This document shows positions 1 to 6,231 of a stretch of 8,123 bases of DNA, piece by piece. The translations under genes and the position numbers were made by a program. The notes beneath the pieces are model-generated. The model saw only the letters and a list, made by a program, of their open reading frames with translations. It was not told where the DNA came from and searched no databases. Where the stretch lies: contig JBJKRP010000292.1 of assembly GCA_046704565.1 (NCBI GenBank), positions 1-8,123 of the forward strand, written 5' to 3'. Source of the stretch: FEN-1297 sp046704565 (lineage in GTDB: Bacteria > Bacteroidota > Ignavibacteria > Ignavibacteriales > Ignavibacteriaceae). Position 1 is the stretch's first letter. Every line of letters begins with the position of its first letter.

Positions 1-1592
1 TCTGCTATGAGCCCTGAAGCCTTGTGTAGAAAGCCGATCAATTCCGGCGAAGCTTTCTTTACAACTAAAATACCGCCTGCGGGAAAGTTTACAAGATCCT
101 TGTATCTGTTCAAAACAAAAATCCTTCCGTTGCTTATGCCAGGACTTGCACACATTCCTTCTTCGATTAAAGTCTTGTATTTTGCTTTTATTTTTTCTGA
201 AGAGATTTTTTTACTTTCTTCGTTAGTATCTGTCTGCGAGACAGCCAGGGGTCTGCATTGCAGGATAAATACTTTTCCCTTGGTATCAATTGTCCATTCT
301 ATATCCTGCGGGGAGCCGAAATAGTTTTCAATTTTTAACGCGTATTCGGTAATTAATTTAATTTGATTTTTAGATAAACAAGGCTGACCGATTTGGTCGT
401 CAGGTACCTTGACTTCATGAAGTCCGTCCTTCGAACGCGGTACGGTCATTAAAGTTTGATTGCCTGGATTGAAGCTAATTAACTCGAATGATTCCGCATC
501 AACGATATATTCTTGAGGAGAGACGCTGCCGTCGACAACTTTAGTACCCAATCCTCTCACAGCATGAATTATAATCCCGGTTTGCGTGCCGAGCGGATCG
601 CGTGTAAATAAAACGCCGCTAACCTCGGGGGCAATCATTTGCATGCATCCGATGCTCATCGGCATATCCGCATCGCGCAGCCCCGTCAGATACCTGTAAA
701 CGAGAGAGCGCGGCAAATATTTGGAAATCAATACTTCGAAGCATGCATCGATAATGTTTGACTTGCTTACATTAAGTGCCGAGTAATGGAGTCCGGCAAA
801 AGAATGATGAAGGTCGTCTTCTCCCACAGCGCTTGATCTGATAGACAGCATTACGTTGCCGTGCTTGGATGCCATGTATTCATAGTTATTAAGAATCAGC
901 TTTTCTATAAATTGGGGTATCGGAGCGGAGATTATCATAGCCTGGATTACCTGGCTGATCTGCTGTACCTGAGCGTTATCGTTAAAATCTATCGAGGAGA
1001 TAGCCTGGTCAATCTGCGAATACAAATCTCCCTGGGCTAAGAAATTCTCAAAGAACCTGGTTGTAATAGCAAAGCCGTCAGGGACAGGTATTAAAAGCTT
1101 ATTGTGGATTTCGCAAAGCCTGCTCATCTTTCCGCCAACCTCGCGGATATGGTTCATCGTAATTTCATCTACCCTGTATGAATACGGCTTGCTTGAATTG
1201 CCGTCCGTATTCGATTCCAGGCTTTCACAGCCGCTGCAGTCTGGCTTGGTACAGTCCCATCTTTCAGTGCAGAAGGACCCAGGTGCAAGTATTTCCAAAC
1301 AGTCCTCTTTAATTTTTGCAAGCCGGCTGCCTAAAGATTTATATTTACCGCTGCACATTGCAAGAAGGTGATAAGAAACCTCCTCGGTGTTCTTTAAGTT
1401 ATCTGAAAATATCTTGAAGATTTCTCCTTTTGAAAACGGCTTGCCGGAAACAAGCAGCTCGCTTAAGTTTCCCATCTGCTTTAGAGCTTCATCGTTCGAT
1501 GATAATAAAACCTGGAAATGGCGCAGCTTTTCCTTAAATGAAATAGACTCTCCGGTCTTTTTATCTTTTGATATTTTTTTAAATAACTTCAT
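1..1592 (-). CDS. PEP synthase / pyruvate phosphate dikinase-like protein, N-terminal 530 residues (3' end outside window)
   Basis: Translated from the ATG at 1592 to the left edge without a stop; the C-terminus is missing. Residues 1-140 are an extension of unrecognised fold with a Cys motif C108-x5-C114-x4-C119-x2-C122. Residues about 147-450 match the ATP-grasp (PEP/pyruvate-binding) domain of PpsA and PPDK: VGGKMSRL (K155), IPVPDGFAITT, SIRSSAVGEDD (R252), SFAGLHYS, SGVLFTRDP, and DIEW followed by LQCRP. By homology with PPDK, the ATP ligands K155, R252, D430, E432, Q445 and R447 are present. The GLGE motif reads GLGT (T350). From about 480, CASPGISNGRIFVLN begins the swivelling phosphohistidine domain, and the window ends just before the expected catalytic His. 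The domain order fits PpsA/PPDK rather than rifampin phosphotransferase, where another domain intervenes. Family members make PEP from pyruvate and ATP in the cytoplasm; the reaction here is not proven. There is no clear Shine-Dalgarno; a TTG lies two codons upstream, and an in-frame stop (1644-1646) limits the N-terminus. It lies 44 nt after the receiver gene. Confidence 0.88.
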   Translation of the reverse strand, partial: MKLFKKISKDKKTGESISFKEKLRHFQVLLSSNDEALKQMGNLSELLVSGKPFSKGEIFKIFSDNLKNTEEVSYHLLAMCSGKYKSLGSRLAKIKEDCLEILAPGSFCTERWDCTKPDCSGCESLESNTDGNSSKPYSYRVDEITMNHIREVGGKMSRLCEIHNKLLIPVPDGFAITTRFFENFLAQGDLYSQIDQAISSIDFNDNAQVQQISQVIQAMIISAPIPQFIEKLILNNYEYMASKHGNVMLSIRSSAVGEDDLHHSFAGLHYSALNVSKSNIIDACFEVLISKYLPRSLVYRYLTGLRDADMPMSIGCMQMIAPEVSGVLFTRDPLGTQTGIIIHAVRGLGTKVVDGSVSPQEYIVDAESFELISFNPGNQTLMTVPRSKDGLHEVKVPDDQIGQPCLSKNQIKLITEYALKIENYFGSPQDIEWTIDTKGKVFILQCRPLAVSQTDTNEESKKISSEKIKAKYKTLIEEGMCASPGISNGRIFVLNRYKDLVNFPAGGILVVKKASPELIGFLHKASGLIA

Positions 1593-1636
1593 TTTCAATT
1601 TATTATGTCTGACTTCGTAAAAAAATCGGTCGGAAT

Positions 1637-2056
1637 TTACGTTTCAATTTGTTCTCTCATACCGGCTATGCGCATTACCAGTGAGTTTATTTCTTCCGTG
1701 GTAAAAGGCTTGGGAAGAAAACCGGCAGCCTTACTTAAAATGTCGTTAACCGGATTTTCTGCCGTATCAAAACTATTCTGAATTCCCAATAAAGAAAATC
1801 CCGACATAATTATTACCGGCATGGAAGGATAAATATTTTTTATTCGCCGGAAGACTTCGATGCCGTTCATACCGGGCAGTACCGGCTCTAGCAGGATAAT
1901 ATCGAATGCGCCTTCCCGTATTAACTTCAAGCCTTCGACAGCGGTGCTGCAGGCTGCAATCGTTATTTCATCCCCGGTCTTTTCAAGTGCTTTCCTAACG
2001 GACTTGAGAATTATCTCTTCGCTGTCGATGACTAAAATCTTTATTATCTTTTTCAT
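1637..2056 (-). CDS. Stand-alone CheY-like receiver domain lacking the phosphoacceptor Asp (D to E)
   Basis: A 139-residue single receiver domain with no output domain. The fold is readable: IKILVID (beta 1), DIILLEPVLPGMNG (beta 3 and following loop), VIIMSG (beta 4, S85 at the conserved Thr/Ser position) and GFLPKPF (beta 5, K116 the conserved Lys). Two key sites differ. The phosphorylated Asp is E57 (codon at 1886-1888), and the second acidic-pocket residue is S12 (D11-S12 rather than Asp-Asp). S85 and K116 are 31 residues apart against about 22 in CheY, so roughly nine extra residues sit in the beta 4 to beta 5 region. The gene starts within the stop of the sensor gene (ATGA overlap), has no separate Shine-Dalgarno and is presumably translationally coupled. 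Atypical receivers with Glu at this site are known (ChxR of Chlamydia) and act without phosphorylation. The likely role is a protein-protein signalling partner of the upstream sensor. Confidence 0.93.
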   Translation of the reverse strand: MKKIIKILVIDSEEIILKSVRKALEKTGDEITIAACSTAVEGLKLIREGAFDIILLEPVLPGMNGIEVFRRIKNIYPSMPVIIMSGFSLLGIQNSFDTAENPVNDILSKAAGFLPKPFTTEEINSLVMRIAGMREQIET

Positions 2057-3636
2057 GTCATAACAGGAAGCTGTATTGTAATTGAATTACCGGCACCGGC
2101 AGAATCAATATCGAGTCTTCCTTTATGCATCTCAATAATGTTGCGGCAGACGGCAATACTGATGCCTTCTTTGCCGGTCCCTGAAGGAGATCCGGCTTCC
2201 ATTATATTTTTAAGAATATTTTTTGAAGTTCCGCTGCCGGTATCTGAAAAATTAATTTCTAAAATATTCTCCGAAACAGTGGAAGATATATTTATTATAC
2301 CGCCGGACGTCATCGAATCGGATGAGAGCAAAAGCAGATTAAGAAAAACCTGTTCCATCAGATTATGGTCTGCTTGAATTAGCGGCAGAGACTTTTGGGC
2401 CTGGTTTATAATCTTTATGTTTCTGAAGTTTGAAAATTTTTCAACTATGGATACAGCCCTTGATATTATTCTGCCGGCATCCGCATCCGCGAATACGGGC
2501 TTTTCGCGTTTGGTGAAAGATAAAATATTCTTTATGCTCTCGCGAATCTTCAACGCTTGCTGTCTTATTAGCTCAATGTCACTCATCTTTGAACCGGAGC
2601 TTTGGTCCTCTTCATTCAAATCCGACTTTACACCGGAGAGGAGGCTTTCCGAGTAAACAATAATCCCTGTCAGCGGATTATTGATTTCATTTGCAATTTC
2701 ATCCGCCAATTTGCCGACAGATGCCAGTTTCTCGGATTCTATCAACTGGGATTGGGTTGTTACAAGCTGCTTCTGCATTTTATTGAACGATTCGGAAAGG
2801 AGCCCAAGCTCAGCCCTGCCCGGCGGAATTTCGTCCCTGAAGTTTCCTTCTGCAACGCGCTTCGTACCTTCCACCAGGTTTCTGACGGGGCGCCCGATAA
2901 GGTATCCGGTTGAAAAGTAAGTTATCATTGAGGCAACCAGTGCAAATAAGAACGTAAATACAATCAGCTTATTTCTGCTTTCATTTAGATTTGAAATAAT
3001 TTGTTTAATAGAAACTTCTATTTCTATAAACCCAAGTATTTTTTCTGTAGAATCGTGAGGTGAAGATACATTTGCTTCCTCCTCTTTAGGAACTAATCTT
3101 TTCAAACTTGAACCTGACGAATTATTCTCTTCGCCTGTCGAATGACAAACGCCGTTATAACATTCCGGTGCATTGTAAATAGGTAATGAACTGTAAATTA
3201 TATTATTATCTTCATCAATCCTGAAACGTCTAAAGTCTTTCAGATTGTAATTAGATTTTCCTCCTTCTTTGCCGTGACAGCCGGTGCAGAGGTTATCGCT
3301 TTGCGGTATGCTGAGGTTTATCTCATCCTTTCGCGAAGAAAACTTGATCACGCCTTTGTGGTTAAGGATCATAATCGATTGTATGCCTTCACTGCCGACG
3401 ATATTCTTTATTGCCGAAGAAATATCTTCACGCCTGTTCTTAAGCATACTTACTCTTAAGATTTTTTCGATGGTCTGGCTAAGCTGCGCGGTGTTATTAT
3501 CTATTGAAGCTATCGCATCTTCTTTTTGCTTTATCAGGCTGAAGGTTGAAAAGGCTCCCATAGTCAGTATGATTATCGCTCCGAGCAGGATAGAAATCCT
3601 GGTAGATATACTGAGATATTTTATTCTTTCAAACAT
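2053..3636 (-). CDS. Membrane sensor of histidine-kinase architecture with two periplasmic heme-c motifs; probable pseudokinase
   Basis: 527 residues. TM1 is about 14-35 and the periplasmic sensor about 36-223; TM2 is about 224-246, followed by HAMP (about 247-300), a HisKA-like helix (about 297-375) and a HATPase_c-like domain (about 385-525). The periplasmic part holds C117-x2-C120-H121 and a wider C159-x4-C164-H165, both able to bind heme c covalently. The segment ILGFIEIEVSI before TM2 is typical of heme-containing periplasmic sensors. The catalytic core is degenerate. The H-box reads ANEINNPLTG, with N316 (codon 2689-2691) where the phosphorylated His should be. The N-box reads NLLLLSSDSM, with L437 where the ATP/Mg Asn should be. 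The F-box is unrecognisable and the G2 box reads GTGKEGISI. Only the G1 box (DTGSG, 465-469) looks normal. The N-terminus has a normal TM1, supporting the ATG at 3636. It probably senses redox state or a heme ligand and signals by conformation to the overlapping receiver. Confidence 0.92.
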   Translation of the reverse strand: MFERIKYLSISTRISILLGAIIILTMGAFSTFSLIKQKEDAIASIDNNTAQLSQTIEKILRVSMLKNRREDISSAIKNIVGSEGIQSIMILNHKGVIKFSSRKDEINLSIPQSDNLCTGCHGKEGGKSNYNLKDFRRFRIDEDNNIIYSSLPIYNAPECYNGVCHSTGEENNSSGSSLKRLVPKEEEANVSSPHDSTEKILGFIEIEVSIKQIISNLNESRNKLIVFTFLFALVASMITYFSTGYLIGRPVRNLVEGTKRVAEGNFRDEIPPGRAELGLLSESFNKMQKQLVTTQSQLIESEKLASVGKLADEIANEINNPLTGIIVYSESLLSGVKSDLNEEDQSSGSKMSDIELIRQQALKIRESIKNILSFTKREKPVFADADAGRIISRAVSIVEKFSNFRNIKIINQAQKSLPLIQADHNLMEQVFLNLLLLSSDSMTSGGIINISSTVSENILEINFSDTGSGTSKNILKNIMEAGSPSGTGKEGISIAVCRNIIEMHKGRLDIDSAGAGNSITIQLPVMT

Positions 3637-3673
3637 TTGTATGTCGATTTACTTTTTTTGCTTTACAGGTATA

Positions 3674-3979
3674 TCATTCGCTATGAGAAATCTTCGATAC
3701 GCTCATGCCGAAGTGTTTAAGCACAAGGTCAGTACCAAATGCCATTATTGATCCTAATGCCGCCATTACAAGAGTAACGACAACAGCGTAAAGCATCCTA
3801 TCGTTGTTATACATATCAGCTATTAAAAGGTTAACACCCGAAAGATTTTTTGTGTCAATCTTTTTGCTGATTGCCGCCTCCTGTTTGCCTCCGGCTCCTT
3901 CACTTGCGTATGCATTGCTGTAAGCAGAAGCAAATAAAAAACAGAACAACAGCAGCACAACTATTTTTTTCGTTGACAT
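3674..3979 (-). CDS. Small exported or membrane-anchored protein of unknown function
   Basis: 101 residues, family not recognised. Residues 1-25 form a Sec signal peptide: KK after the start, a hydrophobic run VVLLLFCFLFA, and an AYA/S cleavage site after A25. The mature part begins with a Gly/Glu/Lys-rich stretch and an amphipathic region (about 41-60), followed by one strong transmembrane segment at about 62-83 and a short tail, LVLKHFGMSVSKISHSE. The final topology would be N-terminus outside with a short cytoplasmic tail. An AAGGAA Shine-Dalgarno lies 7 nt before the ATG, which fixes the start. The gene sits between the last TSUP gene (61 nt) and the sensor gene (37 nt), so it could be an accessory subunit of the transporter or a link between transporter and sensor. 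Either role is inference from position only. Confidence 0.82.
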   Translation of the reverse strand: MSTKKIVVLLLFCFLFASAYSNAYASEGAGGKQEAAISKKIDTKNLSGVNLLIADMYNNDRMLYAVVVTLVMAALGSIMAFGTDLVLKHFGMSVSKISHSE

Positions 3980-3986
3980 GATTTAT

Positions 3987-3992
3987 TTCCTT
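3987..3992 (-). promoter_or_regulatory. Shine-Dalgarno for the small membrane protein
   Basis: AAGGAA on the minus strand, 7 nt before the ATG at 3979. It supports that start and shows that the host uses Shine-Dalgarno initiation. Confidence 0.7.
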
Positions 3993-4040
3993 ACTTGTTA
4001 AACTAATATTTAAAATTCAATTTATTATAATTATTCCCGG

Positions 4041-5093
4041 TTAAATGTTCATGCTTTTTTCTCTTTTTACGGCTTTAAATAATTTTGTACAAATAATCAG
4101 GGTCATTAATATAGACGCACCTATGACAAGTACCCCGGCAATGGTTGAGTATACCGGAATATTTGTCATCTTGTAAATCTGTTCGATAACAACGGCAATA
4201 CCGGCAAAGGCAATCATAATTGCAAACAGCAGTCTTATTCCGTAGCCGCGGATATATTTAACGGCGGTAACTCCCAACTGAGCGCCGATTGAGGCTCCGA
4301 GAAGCATATAAAACGCCGCGATTATTTCGACTCTTCCTTTTAAGGCATAAGTAAAGCATCCGTATGCGCCGCTGAATAAAACGCTCATCAAATCCGTTCC
4401 AACGGCAATTGCAGTCGGGCAGCCGATTAGATATACAAGCGCCGGCATTCTGATAAAGCCTCCGCCGACTCCCATAAATCCGGAAAGAAAACCTGTTATA
4501 AAAAATATAAACAGTACAATCCAGAGAGAAACAGATTCAATCCCCGAAGTAGGAAATGATACCATCGGAGGTATTTTTATTTTATGCAGCCTCTGAGATA
4601 TAAGTTTTTTTTTCTTCCTTGGTTTTTTTGATTGTTTTTTATTTTCTGATTCTGAAGGCTCGCTCTGTGAAGGACGCAGGAAAAAGTAATCGTACATCAT
4701 AAAAATTGAAAGGCTGAGAAGCAATACTATATAACTCCAGCGTACAATTGAGCCGACATTTCCAGTCCGTTCAAGTATCATAATTATCTGCGAACCTGCT
4801 TCTACACCGAGTACTGACGCCACTATTGAAATTAATCCCAGCTTCCAATCAACGTTGCCCATTTTACTATGCTTCTTTGTAGCGACAATTGATTTGCCGA
4901 AGATATGCGCAAGGTCTGTTCCTATTGCATAGGACATATGAAAGCCGAAAATATTCAGCGCAGGCGTTACAATCCAGGCTCCGCCGACGCCGAAAAATCC
5001 GCCTAATACTCCTACGCAAAATCCAATTACGATTAATAATAGAACATTAAATTCAATACCGGCTACGGGTAAAGTAATATTAAAAATGTCCAT
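4041..5093 (-). CDS. TSUP (TauE/SafE-type) membrane transporter, copy A (most diverged)
   Basis: 350 residues, an integral membrane protein of two homologous halves. Each half has a Gly-rich re-entrant motif: GGFFGVGGAWIVTPAL (31-46) and GFMGVGGGFIRMPAL (205-219). Each motif is followed by an I/VGTD segment (57-60, 231-234). A cytoplasmic linker at about 140-175 is very basic (KKPRKKKK). TSUP proteins move small anions such as sulfite, thiosulfate or sulfonates across the inner membrane, usually outward; the substrate here cannot be read from sequence. Compared with its neighbours, copy A has A39 where copies B and C have Gly, LAHIFGKSIVATKKH where they have L-S/A-NIFGQ-S/T-IGAVKKH, and a C-terminal region (about 312-345) unlike theirs. 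It carries the R215/D234 signature shared with copy B. A TAGGA ribosome site lies 7 nt upstream. It is the last of the four transporter genes in reading order. Confidence 0.9.
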   Translation of the reverse strand: MDIFNITLPVAGIEFNVLLLIVIGFCVGVLGGFFGVGGAWIVTPALNIFGFHMSYAIGTDLAHIFGKSIVATKKHSKMGNVDWKLGLISIVASVLGVEAGSQIIMILERTGNVGSIVRWSYIVLLLSLSIFMMYDYFFLRPSQSEPSESENKKQSKKPRKKKKLISQRLHKIKIPPMVSFPTSGIESVSLWIVLFIFFITGFLSGFMGVGGGFIRMPALVYLIGCPTAIAVGTDLMSVLFSGAYGCFTYALKGRVEIIAAFYMLLGASIGAQLGVTAVKYIRGYGIRLLFAIMIAFAGIAVVIEQIYKMTNIPVYSTIAGVLVIGASILMTLIICTKLFKAVKREKSMNI

Positions 5094-5100
5094 ATAGTTT

Positions 5101-5105
5101 TCCTA
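5101..5105 (-). promoter_or_regulatory. Shine-Dalgarno for TSUP copy A
   Basis: TAGGA on the minus strand, 7 nt before the ATG at 5093. It supports that start over internal Met codons. Confidence 0.6.
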
Positions 5106-5135
5106 TTCGATAAATAAATTTAAACGAACTCCGGG

Positions 5136-6188
5136 TTAAGATATTTTTTTCTCTTTCTTCGATTCAAGAACAAGTCTTGTAATAATAATGAATGTCATGA
5201 GAACAGCGGTTCCCATTAAAACAATCCCGGCAAAGGATTGGTAAACGGGAATCTTAGTTACTTTATAAATTTGCTCAAGGGCAATTGAACAGCCGGCTAA
5301 AACAATCATTACTGCGAAGAGCAGCCTGATTCCGTAGCCTTTAATATATTTTATTGCCGTTGCACCGATTTGTGCACCGATGGAAGCGCCTATAAGCATT
5401 ATGAATGCAGCGATAAATTCCACTCTGCCTTTCATTGCATATGTAAAGCATCCGTATGCGCCTGCGAAAAGAATGCTCATCAAATCAGTACCGACTGCAA
5501 TAACGGTAGGAACGCCGATTAAATAAATCATCGCAGGCATTCTAATAAATCCGCCGCCTACACCTAAAAAACCGGATAGAAATCCTGTTGATAAAAAAAC
5601 GAAAATTACAATCCAGAGAGATACAGACTGTATACCTGATGCCGGTAAAGAAATCATCGGCGGTAGATTTATTTTAAGCATCTTTTCAGCAAGCTTACTT
5701 TTACCTTCTTTCTTTTCGGCAGCGGAATTTTCACCGGTTCCTTTTAACGACGCCTTGTTGTTTTTGATATTCACTTTGAAATAATCGCAAAACATTAACG
5801 AGCTAAGCCCGAACATCAGGAACAGGTAACACCATCTGACTATTGAACCGATGTCTCCTGCTTTTTCTAAAATTAAAACTACCTGCGAGCCAACTTCCAG
5901 ACCAACGATAGATGCTAAAATTGAAATGTATCCTAATTTCCAATCTATGGTTCCCATCTTCTGATGTTTCTTTACTGCGCCGATTGATTGACCGAAAATG
6001 TTTGCCAGGTCTGTTCCGATAGCGTACGCCATATGAAATCCGAAAATGTTTAAGGCGGGAGTAACAATCCAGCCTCCGCCGACGCCAAAAAAACCGCCAA
6101 GTACACCAACGCAGAATCCAATAAGAACCAACAATAAAAAATTAAACTCGATCCCGGCAATCGGTAATGAAATATTAAATATGTCCAT
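5136..6188 (-). CDS. TSUP (TauE/SafE-type) membrane transporter, copy B
   Basis: 350 residues with the same plan as its neighbours. The N-half motif GGFFGVGGGWIVTPAL (31-46) is intact and is followed by AIGTD and the cytoplasmic loop AVKKHQKMGTIDWKLG. A charged linker spans about 138-175, and the C-half motif GFLGVGGGFIRMPAM (206-220) is followed by AVGTDLMS. It carries R216 and D235 at the two positions that separate the four copies into types, as copy A does. Its C-terminal helix (YQSFAGIVLMGTAVLMTF) resembles copy C instead, so the gene looks mosaic. An AGAGGA site lies 8 nt before the ATG. The gap to copy C upstream is 43 nt and to copy A downstream 42 nt. The substrate is unknown; family members handle sulfur oxyanions or organic acids. 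Confidence 0.91.
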   Translation of the reverse strand: MDIFNISLPIAGIEFNFLLLVLIGFCVGVLGGFFGVGGGWIVTPALNIFGFHMAYAIGTDLANIFGQSIGAVKKHQKMGTIDWKLGYISILASIVGLEVGSQVVLILEKAGDIGSIVRWCYLFLMFGLSSLMFCDYFKVNIKNNKASLKGTGENSAAEKKEGKSKLAEKMLKINLPPMISLPASGIQSVSLWIVIFVFLSTGFLSGFLGVGGGFIRMPAMIYLIGVPTVIAVGTDLMSILFAGAYGCFTYAMKGRVEFIAAFIMLIGASIGAQIGATAIKYIKGYGIRLLFAVMIVLAGCSIALEQIYKVTKIPVYQSFAGIVLMGTAVLMTFIIITRLVLESKKEKKIS

Positions 6189-6196
6189 ATAAGTAA

Positions 6197-6202
6197 TCCT
6201 CT
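6197..6202 (-). promoter_or_regulatory. Shine-Dalgarno for TSUP copy B
   Basis: AGAGGA on the minus strand, 8 nt before the ATG at 6188; a strong match that fixes this start. Confidence 0.7.
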
Positions 6203-6231
6203 GGCAATAAGAATATATTCAGAAAAATTTT

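Noticed and set aside
7..1620. Plus-strand open frames at 7-324, 1102-1371 and 1387-1620
   Set aside because: They lie opposite the PEP-synthase-like gene, whose minus-strand translation has clear family motifs throughout. The plus frames have no recognisable domain or ribosome site.
2053..3636. Treating the sensor as a decaying pseudogene
   Set aside because: The frame is full length, with intact TM, HAMP and heme motifs and an exact overlap with the receiver gene; the changes are confined to catalytic sites.
1860..3751. Plus-strand open frames opposite the receiver and sensor genes, including a 155-codon frame at 3284-3751
   Set aside because: They are antisense to well-recognised domains (receiver, HATPase, HAMP, heme motifs), and their translations show no family features.
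4024..4029. TATAAT on the minus strand in the 61-nt gap before the small protein gene
   Set aside because: The gap is so AT-rich that the match is expected by chance, and no acceptable -35 element lies at 16-18 nt.
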